DNA from: JAZDKP01 sp043802925
Lineage (GTDB): Bacteria; Fibrobacterota; OXYB2-FULL-49-7; JAEUSG01
DNA: 17,874 bases
Assembly: GCA_043802925.1 (NCBI GenBank)
Contig: JAZDKP010000112.1
Coordinates: 1 to 17,874 of the forward strand
Reading direction: 5' to 3'
The position numbers were made by a program, and so were the translations under genes. The notes beneath the pieces are model-generated. The model saw only the letters and a list, made by a program, of their open reading frames with translations. It had not been told where the DNA came from and ran no database searches. Each line of letters starts with the position of its first letter. The stretch's first letter is position 1. Positions 1 through 7,523 of the stretch are shown here, one piece after another.

Positions 1-35
1 TTAGATAGAAGAAAAATTTCAGGAAAGAAACGATA

Positions 36-707
36 ATGAAGAGATACAAGTTCAAATACCATAAAAAATACCGGTTGCAGGATCATGATTATTCATCGCC
101 GGGGTATTATTTTGTTACCTTGGTGACACGAAACAGGGAATTATGGTTTGGTGAATATATTACAAAAGAAATCATGCTGAGTGAAATGGGTTATATCGCC
201 CAGGATTTCTGGCTGAAAATACCGGAATCTTTTCCTAATGCCGAACTTGATGCATGGGTGGTTATGCCGGATCATTTTCATGCCCTTATCTGTCTGCGCA
301 AGGACCCCGCGCGTTCCGGTTATCTTTATTCAAACGATCCGCGAATGCATGCGCCGTGGCGCGTGCTACCTGCGGCCGTCCCGGCCGTTTCGCGGGAGAG
401 GTCGTCCTCCGAAACAAAAGCAGGTTTAGACGCAGAAAGCCGTTGGTCACATGTTGCGTTTTATAACGACTTCCCAACGCGCCATACCATCCATCCGTTA
501 ATTCCGCACTCCATCTCTTCGATCCTCAATCATTTCAAAGGGAATGTCACACGCGCATGCAGGAAGATGGGCATCATCGATTTTGCATGGCAGCCAAGAT
601 ATCACGATTGCGTTCTCTGTGAATCACAATCAGTCAAGGCTGTTCGGCGTTACATCCGCAAAAACCCCTTCGCGCACAACAAAGGAACTGGTTGCCTGAA
701 TCCTTAA
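36..707 (+). CDS. REP-associated tyrosine transposase (RAYT, IS200-like Y1 family)
   Basis: This is a 223-residue single-domain Y1 transposase of the HUH superfamily. Such proteins nick single-stranded DNA at REP-type palindromes through a tyrosine-phosphodiester intermediate, and are usually domesticated single-copy genes rather than active insertion sequences. Visible are the N-terminal RAYT block (PGYYFVTLVTRNRELWFG, about residues 22-39), the metal-binding HUH motif in MPDHFHALI (about 77-85), and the C-terminal helix with the likely nucleophilic tyrosine in VRRYIRKNP (about 204-212). The length is normal for the family. The start is supported by an AGGAAAG Shine-Dalgarno at 21-27. Residues of about 95-140 form a poorly conserved insertion encoded by GC-rich, palindrome-rich DNA, whereas the rest of the gene is AT-richer than the downstream genes. 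No flanking terminal repeats are evident, so this is not a recognisable complete IS. The family call is secure; activity is unknown. Confidence 0.9.
   Translation: MKRYKFKYHKKYRLQDHDYSSPGYYFVTLVTRNRELWFGEYITKEIMLSEMGYIAQDFWLKIPESFPNAELDAWVVMPDHFHALICLRKDPARSGYLYSNDPRMHAPWRVLPAAVPAVSRERSSSETKAGLDAESRWSHVAFYNDFPTRHTIHPLIPHSISSILNHFKGNVTRACRKMGIIDFAWQPRYHDCVLCESQSVKAVRRYIRKNPFAHNKGTGCLNP
345..405. repeat. GC-rich palindromic segment inside the RAYT gene
   Basis: Two adjacent inverted repeats lie inside the coding region: GCGCC-GT-GGCGC (351-362), and CGGCCG-TCC-CGGCCG (373-387), which is at once a direct and an inverted repeat. The tract is far more GC-rich than the flanking parts of the same gene and encodes the non-conserved loop between the HUH strand and the C-terminal helices. 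It looks like REP-type palindromic DNA tolerated inside the ORF. That origin is an inference. Confidence 0.4.
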
Positions 708-981
708 CATCCCGCTTCAGGTTTCACATTATCTTTTTCTAAATCAAGCAGTTAACGGGTTAAAAAGGCAATTTTTTCCAGCTCCAGTCCATGAAAAAAG
801 CTCCCTTACTCAAACGCTAAAGTCCATGTAACTGCCTGAAAAACAGGGGGGTACAAGCATGACTTTTCACTCTTTCAGAAAAGGCATGGGCTTTGCTTTT
901 TCATTCATGCGGTCATAATGCGGAAAGTGCGTGAAGTGACCGCGTATAAATAGTAAAGACGAAAAACAAGGTCAAAGCAAA
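708..981. other. Intergenic region between the RAYT gene and the flagellar cluster
   Basis: This 274-base stretch has no credible gene. It holds a short CCTG/CAGG hairpin (835-847), a run of six G directly after it, the sigma-54-like promoter at 882-897, and a TATAAA box at 945-950 with no acceptable -35 partner. The octamer TGCCTGAA occurs at 693-700 and again at 833-840. It may reflect a short repeat associated with the RAYT, but two copies are too few to say. Confidence 0.6.
882..897 (+). promoter_or_regulatory. Candidate sigma-54 (RpoN) promoter for the flagellar cluster
   Basis: The sequence reads AGGCATG-GGCT-TTGCT. The family consensus is TGGCACG-N4-TTGC(A/T). The invariant GG (883-884) and GC (895-896) are separated by exactly ten bases, and the -24 element differs from consensus at only two positions. 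Transcription would start near 907, about 75 bases before the first flagellar start codon. RpoN control of hook and basal-body operons is common in flagellated Gram-negative bacteria. The same bases also form a 9-bp imperfect hairpin (878-902), so a purely structural reading is possible. Confidence 0.55.
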
Positions 982-1575
982 ATGAAACTCAAAGACATTT
1001 TCCTGGTTGGCGGCATCACGGTGGCCTGCTTTCCCATTGTCCTCGTACTCACGATGTATGCCACGGGCTTTCTGAATGTCTCTTTTGGCAATAAGGTGAA
1101 GAAAGAAGAGCCCAAGCCCACGATTGAAGTCATCAAATATACACCCTACCAGGAATCGCTCGCGGTCCTTCATTCAAAATCATTTCAGGCCCTGGAGTCG
1201 CAGCGCAAAGAAATCGATGCCAAGGAAAAACGGATGGCGGAAGACGAAGCGCGCCTGCAGGAACTTAAAAAGGACATCACCCGCCGCACGGACGACCTGG
1301 AAAAGACCAAGGCCCGCCTCGAGGAAATCGTCAAGCAGAGTTCGGTCATCGAGGAACGGCGCATCAAACAACTGGCGCAGATTTACGGATCCATGCGGGC
1401 CGAGGAAGCGGCCCCCATTCTTTTTACCCTCAAGGACGACCTGATCGTGCAACTCCTCCGCCGTATCGGTGATGATCGGCAGAAGGCCAAGCTCATGACC
1501 TCCATGGGAAGTCTCTCGAAGGAGCGGGCCGGGAAAATCAGCAAGATGATGACGGAAATCAAGGTCAAAGGTTAA
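982..1575 (+). CDS. motE: MotE-like / YlxF-like flagellar protein (membrane anchor, coiled coil, MgtE_N-type domain)
   Basis: The protein has 197 residues. An uncleaved N-terminal membrane segment (about 7-29) is followed by a linker, a long charged coiled coil (about 64-125), and a C-terminal helical domain (about 130-193) of the MgtE/FliG-middle type (IYGSMRAEEAAPILFTLKD). This layout is that of MotE, the periplasmic chaperone of the stator-associated protein MotC in rhizobia, and of Bacillus YlxF, which also lies just upstream of fliK. The helix topology places the coiled coil outside the cytoplasmic membrane. It is the first gene of the flagellar unit, behind the candidate sigma-54 promoter. 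The ribosome site is weak (AAGG about 12 bases upstream). No motC is in the window, so the partner is unknown. The family assignment is firm; the exact role is inferred. Confidence 0.8.
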   Translation: MKLKDIFLVGGITVACFPIVLVLTMYATGFLNVSFGNKVKKEEPKPTIEVIKYTPYQESLAVLHSKSFQALESQRKEIDAKEKRMAEDEARLQELKKDITRRTDDLEKTKARLEEIVKQSSVIEERRIKQLAQIYGSMRAEEAAPILFTLKDDLIVQLLRRIGDDRQKAKLMTSMGSLSKERAGKISKMMTEIKVKG

Positions 1576-1611
1576 ACGTGAGGCAAGGAAAAGGAGGGGA
1601 TTGAATAAACC

Positions 1612-3672
1612 ATGAAAACGGAAAACATGAAAAGCTTTATGGATATCCTGCCGCAGGCCAAAGAGGCCGGCGTCGAGAAGATTGCGAATACGCGGAAGGC
1701 TTCGGACCGTCTGCCCGCCGGACTGGCGTGGGAGGTGGAGAGGTCTGACGGTTTTCAGAAACGGCTCGAACGGAAATTGATGGAAGAGAAACGAACCGAT
1801 GAGATGCCCACGCGCCTCGAAGACGCGCCGAACCGCGCGGACGGAACGCGGAATGCGAGTGAAGGTGTGGCCGCACGTGTGGAAGACCTTCCCCGGTATG
1901 ATGAAACGACCCGCAACGATACGGTGGCCCAGGCCAATCGCGATGCGAACGTAAAAGATGTCGAGTCACTGAAGGAGACCACGGACAGCATGGACAAGGT
2001 TGACAAGGCGATCCAGGCGAAAATCCGTAAAATACAGTCCCTGCTCGAAAAGCTGGGGCTGACGGTCACGCCCGAGGCGCTGCAGGACCCCGGCTTTCTG
2101 AAAAAAGCGTTGGCCATTGTGGGCCGCTTCCTGGACGACGTGAAGGAAAGCGTCGGACAGGTTGACGTCAAGGCCGCGGTCACTGAAGTGGCGCAGACAG
2201 TCGCGGACGCGCTTGGAATCAAAATCGACCTCAGTAAAGAATCCATTCCGGCCCTGTTCTCGGACCTAAAAAACGAACTGACCCAGCTTTCAGCCCTGCT
2301 CGAACTGAAGGACTTTGTCAATAAGAGCGTGGCCACGGGCGAAAACCAGGACGTACTGGTGGCGGAGGCGTTGAAGGGGCTCGAAGTCCCGGCAGAAACT
2401 CCGGCAGAGACTCCGATTGAAACTCCGACGGAAACCACGGTAGAAACTCCTGAAGTGAATACGGCATCGGTCGCGGTGAAGGGAACGTCGGAAACCGCTG
2501 CTGTAACCGAAGGCGCGCCGCTTGGGGTCGCCCAGGCCGTTGAAGTGAAGGCTGACGCGTCCACGGGCGCGGCAATTGCCGCGGAGGTAAAACCCGAGGC
2601 AACACAGGCGATGCTTACAGATGAAGCGGCCCCGGAATCCGATCAAGCGAAGAGCGCCGAAGATACGAAGAATACCAAAGATTCCAAAGACACGAAAAAT
2701 ACCGAACCGGTTGCGGCTCAGACTGACCCAAAAGCTGAAGCCAAAGCCGCTCTGATTGAAACCCTGTTGAAAGCGGGCCTGTTGACCCCTGAAGAAAAAA
2801 ACAGCGAAGTAAAGGCCCCGGACAAAGTGAGCGATGCAAAGATTGACACGAAAATAACAGCGGTGATAGCGGAAACGGTCGTAAAAGCAGTCCTTGCTGT
2901 GGAACCCGTGAAGACGGAAAAGACGGAAAAGCTTTCGGTGAGCCTGGAGGCCCTGAAAGAAGATAAAACAACCGTCAAGGTCAACCTCACGAACTTCGCA
3001 AATCAGCAGAAGGGCGGTGAAAATCAGGCGGAACCCGAGGCTCAGAAGGCCGCGGTTCCGGTGCCGGCCCAGGCGGTGACGCCCGAGGCGGCCCCGGAAA
3101 AAAGCCTGTTCGTGAAAGCGATGACCGAGCTTAAGGAGGCGATCACGAATGCCGTGACCGCCCCCAAGGCAGCGGGCAGCGCTCCCGCGGCCGAACTTGC
3201 GGGTACGCACCGCTTTTCGTACCTGACGAACGACCGGCCCATTCCCGAAAAAGCGGTCCTGCACCAGATTGTCAGCAAATTCCAGATGCTGCACGGTGCG
3301 GGCACCACGGAGATGCGGCTTCAGCTGAAACCGGAGCACCTGGGCTCCATTAAGGTCAGTCTCGAGGTGGACCAGAACGTGGTCTTTACCCGGATGCAGG
3401 TCGAAAGCGAAAAGGTAAAGCAAATTATTGAAAATAACGTGCAGACGCTGAAGAACGCGCTCGAGGAGAGCGGGATTAAGATTGAGCGGTTCGAAGTCAC
3501 CGTGGGAAGCGACCGGGACGACCTCTACAAGCGGCACGAGCTCTCCGAGCAGGGGCGCCATGTGCGCGGGATGATCCGGACGCAGTTTGGGGCAGACGGC
3601 ATGGAAGGCGAGGTCCCGGACACCGAGACCGGGCGCCGGATGGGTTATAACACAATCGAACTTCTGGCGTAA
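1612..3672 (+). CDS. fliK: Flagellar hook-length control protein FliK
   Basis: FliK is secreted through the flagellar export apparatus, measures hook length, and switches export specificity from hook to filament subunits. The C-terminal Flg_hook domain (about 560-645) is clear, with the signature TEMRLQLKPEHLGSIKVSLE followed by a long amphipathic helix. The first 550 residues are low-complexity, rich in Ala, Glu, Lys, Thr and Val, and carry short repeats: an ETP-type array at about 260-283 and a KDTKNT-type array at about 353-364. This is expected of the poorly conserved ruler portion. At 686 residues it is longer than enteric FliK (about 400), which may fit the oversized hook protein downstream. 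A strong AGGAGGGG lies 12 bases before the start, and an in-frame ATG at codon 6 is the alternative. The gene ends 18 bases before flgD. Confidence 0.92.
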   Translation: MKTENMKSFMDILPQAKEAGVEKIANTRKASDRLPAGLAWEVERSDGFQKRLERKLMEEKRTDEMPTRLEDAPNRADGTRNASEGVAARVEDLPRYDETTRNDTVAQANRDANVKDVESLKETTDSMDKVDKAIQAKIRKIQSLLEKLGLTVTPEALQDPGFLKKALAIVGRFLDDVKESVGQVDVKAAVTEVAQTVADALGIKIDLSKESIPALFSDLKNELTQLSALLELKDFVNKSVATGENQDVLVAEALKGLEVPAETPAETPIETPTETTVETPEVNTASVAVKGTSETAAVTEGAPLGVAQAVEVKADASTGAAIAAEVKPEATQAMLTDEAAPESDQAKSAEDTKNTKDSKDTKNTEPVAAQTDPKAEAKAALIETLLKAGLLTPEEKNSEVKAPDKVSDAKIDTKITAVIAETVVKAVLAVEPVKTEKTEKLSVSLEALKEDKTTVKVNLTNFANQQKGGENQAEPEAQKAAVPVPAQAVTPEAAPEKSLFVKAMTELKEAITNAVTAPKAAGSAPAAELAGTHRFSYLTNDRPIPEKAVLHQIVSKFQMLHGAGTTEMRLQLKPEHLGSIKVSLEVDQNVVFTRMQVESEKVKQIIENNVQTLKNALEESGIKIERFEVTVGSDRDDLYKRHELSEQGRHVRGMIRTQFGADGMEGEVPDTETGRRMGYNTIELLA

Positions 3673-3690
3673 GCCGAAAGGAAGGTTTAT

Positions 3691-4644
3691 ATGAGTAACG
3701 ATATTTCAACCACAGATACCGTGTATTCCGGCAAGGACTACATTGATTCGCTGACCAAGAAGGCCGAGGCTGAAAAACTGGTGGCAGGCTTTGGCGTGGA
3801 CGGTCTTTCGACTAAGAACGCCGCGGAACTTGCAGCGACCCGCAAGAGCAACAAGTTGTTTACGGGCGACCAGCAGCTTGGGAAAAACGATTTTCTCAAG
3901 CTGCTTACGGCCCAGCTCAAGTACCAGGACCCCATGGAACCGGTCTCGAATGAAAACTTTGTGGCCCAGATGGCGCAGTTCTCGTCACTGGAATCCATGA
4001 ACAACATCTCGGAATCGGTCACTGGGATGGATGACAGCTACCATAAAAGCCTGACCCTTCAGCAGGAATCCTCGGATGCACTGCAGAAATCGACCGCTGA
4101 AATCTCTGCTGCGCTCAATAGCAAGAACACCACGGACCTGGCCATGAACAACGCGCTCACCGCGGGGCTTATCGGCAAGGACGTGCGCGTGAAAGTAGAC
4201 CAGGTAGCGATGACGCTTGGCGTCGGCAGCGCCATGGCGCCCAAGCGCCTATTCTTCAGCACCGATACGCCCGCGAATGACGTAAAAATCCGCATCCTCG
4301 ATAAAAACAACAAGCCCGTACGCGTGATGAACGTGGAAACCATCTCGGATCAGTACAAGTTCAAGCAGAACGGGGACTATTCCGTGGTGTTCGACGGCAA
4401 AGATGATAAGGGCGACACTGTGGCGGCCGGCACCTACAAGATTGAAATGATTGCGCAAAACGGCAGCACGAGTGTCAAGGGCACCGTGTTTGAACAGGGG
4501 ATGGTCGGCGGTATTGATTATACTGCCGATGGCACGAAGCTGCAGATCAAGAGCCAGGATTATGATGCGGGCAGCGCGACGTTCTACTCCACCACAATTC
4601 CTATCGCTTCGGTGGTGTCCGTGCGTGAACATTACGAGGAATAA
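3691..4644 (+). CDS. flgD: Flagellar hook-capping / hook assembly scaffold protein FlgD
   Basis: FlgD forms the cap at the growing hook tip and promotes FlgE polymerisation. The diagnostic N-terminal block is at residues 61-103 (LGKNDFLKLLTAQLKYQDPMEPV, then FVAQMAQFSSLESM). The C-terminal part (about 180-265) is the FlgD Ig/tudor region, with the typical FDGKDDKGDTVAAGTYKIEM ending. The length of 317 residues is somewhat above the enteric protein (about 230), through a longer linker at 105-165 rich in Ser, Asn and Lys. A good AAGGAAGG ribosome site precedes the ATG. The stop codon is only three bases before the next start, which indicates translational coupling. Confidence 0.95.
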   Translation: MSNDISTTDTVYSGKDYIDSLTKKAEAEKLVAGFGVDGLSTKNAAELAATRKSNKLFTGDQQLGKNDFLKLLTAQLKYQDPMEPVSNENFVAQMAQFSSLESMNNISESVTGMDDSYHKSLTLQQESSDALQKSTAEISAALNSKNTTDLAMNNALTAGLIGKDVRVKVDQVAMTLGVGSAMAPKRLFFSTDTPANDVKIRILDKNNKPVRVMNVETISDQYKFKQNGDYSVVFDGKDDKGDTVAAGTYKIEMIAQNGSTSVKGTVFEQGMVGGIDYTADGTKLQIKSQDYDAGSATFYSTTIPIASVVSVREHYEE

Positions 4645-4647
4645 GGA

Positions 4648-4941
4648 ATGGAAGCGCTCTTGAATAAAATCGGGTCGGCGAACGAGGCCGTCCGGTTCAG
4701 CGAGCATGCAAAGACGCGGCTCCAGTCGCGGGGCATCGACTTTGGCGCGGAGCTTATGTCCAAGCTCGAAAACGCGGTGGACAGGGCCGCTAAAAAAGGC
4801 TCCACAAAGGATTCGCTCGTGCTCATGCAGGACCTGGCATTGATTGTCAACGTCAAGAACCGGACCGTGGTCACGGCCATGGATCGGAACAATATGAAGG
4901 AAAACGTGTTCACGAACATTGAAAGCGCGGTAATTGTCTAA
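4648..4941 (+). CDS. Small flagellar operon protein (TIGR02530-type, hook region)
   Basis: This 97-residue protein belongs to the small family found almost always between flgD and flgE in flagellar operons. The recognisable core is RFSEHAKTRLQSRGIDF near the N-terminus, then KGSTKDSLVLMQDLALIVNVKNRTVVTAMDR and the C-terminal KENVFTNIESAVIV. It has no signal peptide, membrane segment or cysteine. Its biochemical role is not established as far as I know. Its position between the hook cap and the hook protein suggests a hook assembly or regulatory accessory. The ribosome site (AAGGA) overlaps the flgD stop, so translation is probably coupled. The family call rests on motif memory, not on a search. 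Confidence 0.85.
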   Translation: MEALLNKIGSANEAVRFSEHAKTRLQSRGIDFGAELMSKLENAVDRAAKKGSTKDSLVLMQDLALIVNVKNRTVVTAMDRNNMKENVFTNIESAVIV

Positions 4942-4953
4942 CCTTTAACCGGA

Positions 4954-5024
4954 AGCCTGGTCCGGGTCAAAAAAACCCGGAGGGCTCCCACGCCTTTGCG
5001 CCGGAAAAGCGCAGGGCAAGGAGG
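4954..5024 (+). promoter_or_regulatory. Structured flgE leader: two hairpins ending at the Shine-Dalgarno
   Basis: Hairpin 1 (4954-4986) has an inner perfect 7-bp stem, TCCGGGT/ACCCGGA, around a CAAAAAA loop. A further 4-5 bp lie outside a two-base bulge. Hairpin 2 (4994-5016) has eight pairs (two G-U) with loop CGGAAAA, and ends two bases before the AGGAGG at 5019-5024. GGA triplets occur in the base of hairpin 1 (4979), the loop of hairpin 2 (5003) and twice in the ribosome site. No T-run follows, so these are not standard terminators. A role in translation control (for example by CsrA, which binds GGA in loops) or in mRNA processing is inferred. Confidence 0.6.
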
Positions 5025-5032
5025 AAACTCAT

Positions 5033-7450
5033 ATGGTACGCTCCCTCTACGCCGCAATCAGCGGGCTCCGCAACCACCAGGTCCGCCTGGACGTCATTGG
5101 CAATAACATTGCCAACGTCAACACCACGGGCTTTAAGGCCGGCCGCGTCACCTTCGAAGAATCCATGGCGCAGCTCCTGAAGGGCGCTTCCCGTCCTCCG
5201 GGATTCCAGGGCGGCACCAACCCCATGCAGCTGGGTCTTGGCATGGGCGTGGGCAGCATCGACACACTGACAACGCAGGGCAACCTCGAATCCACGGGAC
5301 AAATCACGGACCTGGCCATTGAAGGCAGTTCCTATTTCGTGGTGAGCAACGGCTCGGGCAACTATTACTCCCGTATGGGCGCCTTCCAGTTTGACGCGGG
5401 CGGCCGCATGGTGCTTCCCACCAACGGCATGGTCCTTCAGGGCAAAATGGCCGCACAGGACGGCAATTTCCCGGTCGGCACCAAGGTCGGCGATATCACG
5501 ATCCCATTTTCGCAGCAGGCTCCGGCCAAGGAAACGACCTTTGTCGACTACACCGGCAACCTTAATTCCGACAGCGAAGCGCTGGGCACGGTCCTTTACA
5601 CCCAGCCGTTCTATCATCGGGTCGAGGAGTTCAATACCAACCGCATTCCGGGCGGCTCCGGCCTTGATAACGATTACGGCGCGGGCGGCTTGGATCACGT
5701 GGCCGGCTTTAACGCCATCGGCCAAATCGCAACCGACCCCGGCATGACCAATTCCGTGCGTCTCACAGGCCTGCATAACGGCGGCGGCGAGTCCCTCGGC
5801 ATCAAATACGGCGATATCCTCCAGGTCACGGCCACCATGGACAATGGCGCGGGTGTGGACGAAACCTTTACGGCCAGCTTTGAGGTCGTGGACGATCCGT
5901 CGCAGGCCGGGCCCGTGGGTGCTTCCACGACCGAATACCGGGTCGCCACGCTCAACCAGTTTCTCATGGCCTCGCAGGACTTCCTCACGGGCGGCACGTG
6001 GCGCGGTGGCGGCGGCTCCGGCGCGGCCGGTGCGGTCATTGCGGCCATGCCGGACGGCAAAATCCGCGTGGACAACAGCGGCGCGGGCAGTACCACGAGC
6101 ATCAAGAACCTGACCATTACGAGCAACCGGCCCATTTCGCGCACGTTCGTCTCGGCCGCGTTCTCGTTCAATTCCGACATCTCCAACGCGGGCATCACCT
6201 CCTCCAGCGATACGCCCGACCGCATCTTCCGGCCGGCCATCTCCACGGACACGGTGTATGACTACATGTTTTACGACGCGGGTAACACCATTATCGCTGG
6301 AAGCAACCCGGTGCCGCAGATTTTTACGGCCAACGGGACGGCACTCGACATCCAGCAGGGCGACTCCGTGGACATCAGCGCCATGATCGGCGACACCCCC
6401 AAGAATTCATCCACGTTGGTGTTTGACGAGGGCGCGGCCGCGGTGCACGGTTCCACCACCATGCAGGATATCCTTGACGAAATCCGCAACACGCTCAACC
6501 TGCCCCAGTTTGACGGCACGGTGAACAACAACCTGTCGGTCTCCATGAACGGCACGGACACGGACGACGACCTTATTCCTGAAGGCGCGCTGGTTCTTCG
6601 CGGCCAGCCCAAGCTCGCGTTTGCGATCAAAAACTTTTCCATGCTCGCTGAAAACGCGTCGCCGACCACGGAACCGCCCACGGACTTCAACACGAATATG
6701 GTGGCCACGCAACTCCAGGCCGCGCGCAACACCGGCGTGTTCGACACCTCCATAGAGGCGTATGACGAGTCCGGCGCCGCGCACACGCTGACCATGAAGT
6801 TCACGCACACGGGCATCAAGGACCCGGCCACCTGGAACTGGGAAGTCTCCACCAACGCCGGCGAAACCATCGCCCAGGGCCGCACGGGCCGCATCACGTT
6901 CGCGCTCGACGGAACGCCGTCCTCTTTCACTTTTGACGAAACGGGCGTGTCCACGGTGCGCATCAACCCGAACAACGGCTCCAATGTCATGGAACTCGAC
7001 CTTAACTGGGGCGCGCCCGGCGTCACGACAGGCATCACCCAGTACGCGTCGTCGACCACGGTTGCGGCTGTCAAGCAGGACGGCTACACCAGCGGACGCC
7101 TTGAGGAAATCTCCATCGACGAGTACGGCACCATCGCAGGCGCGTTCAGCAACGGCATCAGCAAGCCGCTGGCCCAGATTCTCATCGCCGACTTCCGCAA
7201 CCCGGGCGGCCTCCTCAAGCGCGGCAACTCGGTCTACTCCGAATCGAGCAACTCGGGCAATGCGGTCCTGGGTATCGCGGGTATCTCGAGCTCGGGTAAA
7301 ATCAAGCCCGGCGCCCTCGAGCTCTCGAACGTGGAACTGGCGACCGAGTTTACGAACATGATCACCACGCAGCGCGGTTACCAGTCCAATGCGCGCGTGA
7401 TTACGACCAGTGACGCCATGCTCCAGGAACTTGTGAACCTGGTCCGGTAA
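5033..7450 (+). CDS. flgE: Flagellar hook protein FlgE (large, 805 residues)
   Basis: FlgE polymerises into the hook, the universal joint between rod and filament. The N-terminal rod/hook motif (SLYAAISGLRNHQVRLDVIGNNIANVNTTGFK, residues 4-35), the FlgE/F/G-type region (about 80-150), and the C-terminal Flg_bbr_C helix (about 763-803, ELSNVELATEFTNMITTQRGYQSNARVI) are all canonical. At 805 residues it is about twice the E. coli protein, the extra mass being in the surface-exposed middle domains (about 190-690). It contains no cysteine at all, so the Lys-Cys lysinoalanine cross-link of spirochaete hooks cannot form. Third codon positions are strongly G/C-biased, as expected of an abundant structural protein. 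AGGAGG lies nine bases before the ATG. Strong hairpins flank the gene on both sides. Confidence 0.96.
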   Translation: MVRSLYAAISGLRNHQVRLDVIGNNIANVNTTGFKAGRVTFEESMAQLLKGASRPPGFQGGTNPMQLGLGMGVGSIDTLTTQGNLESTGQITDLAIEGSSYFVVSNGSGNYYSRMGAFQFDAGGRMVLPTNGMVLQGKMAAQDGNFPVGTKVGDITIPFSQQAPAKETTFVDYTGNLNSDSEALGTVLYTQPFYHRVEEFNTNRIPGGSGLDNDYGAGGLDHVAGFNAIGQIATDPGMTNSVRLTGLHNGGGESLGIKYGDILQVTATMDNGAGVDETFTASFEVVDDPSQAGPVGASTTEYRVATLNQFLMASQDFLTGGTWRGGGGSGAAGAVIAAMPDGKIRVDNSGAGSTTSIKNLTITSNRPISRTFVSAAFSFNSDISNAGITSSSDTPDRIFRPAISTDTVYDYMFYDAGNTIIAGSNPVPQIFTANGTALDIQQGDSVDISAMIGDTPKNSSTLVFDEGAAAVHGSTTMQDILDEIRNTLNLPQFDGTVNNNLSVSMNGTDTDDDLIPEGALVLRGQPKLAFAIKNFSMLAENASPTTEPPTDFNTNMVATQLQAARNTGVFDTSIEAYDESGAAHTLTMKFTHTGIKDPATWNWEVSTNAGETIAQGRTGRITFALDGTPSSFTFDETGVSTVRINPNNGSNVMELDLNWGAPGVTTGITQYASSTTVAAVKQDGYTSGRLEEISIDEYGTIAGAFSNGISKPLAQILIADFRNPGGLLKRGNSVYSESSNSGNAVLGIAGISSSGKIKPGALELSNVELATEFTNMITTQRGYQSNARVITTSDAMLQELVNLVR

Positions 7451-7464
7451 CTCAACGGCCGTGA

Positions 7465-7494
7465 CGGACGCCGGTCTAAGCAGGCCGGCGTCCG
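7465..7494 (+). promoter_or_regulatory. Perfect 10-bp hairpin between flgE and flbD
   Basis: The arms CGGACGCCGG (7465-7474) and CCGGCGTCCG (7485-7494) pair perfectly around a ten-base loop. It begins 14 bases after the flgE stop. No T-tract follows and the next gene is co-directional, so a full terminator is unlikely. A 3'-end-stabilising or partial attenuating structure, keeping flgE mRNA more abundant than the distal genes, is the natural reading. Confidence 0.6.
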
Positions 7495-7523
7495 AAAGAC
7501 GGCGCAAACGAAGGGAACGTTTC

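Noticed and set aside
695..721. CCTGAA/TTCAGG inverted repeat as a terminator for the RAYT gene
   Set aside because: Only six pairs with a 15-base loop, overlapping the stop codon and lacking an adjacent T-tract.
820..842. Sigma-28-like motif TAAAGTCC-N8-GCCTGAAA
   Set aside because: The spacing is three bases shorter than the consensus allows, and both halves are imperfect. The sigma-54 match nearby is much better.
2389..2450. Repeated ETP codons in fliK as a possible CRISPR or minisatellite
   Set aside because: The repeats are short, degenerate and in frame within a known low-complexity protein region, with no spacers.
2290..3561. 423-codon minus-strand open frame antisense to fliK
   Set aside because: It is the complement of the GC-rich, Glu/Ala/Lys-biased fliK frame. 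Its composition is Arg/Phe/Leu-rich with no recognisable domain, and fliK itself is certain.
7461..7523. Upstream GTG start for FlbD adding 21 residues
   Set aside because: The extra peptide is encoded by the flgE-flbD hairpin. The family begins at MVKVTRING, which has its own ribosome site.
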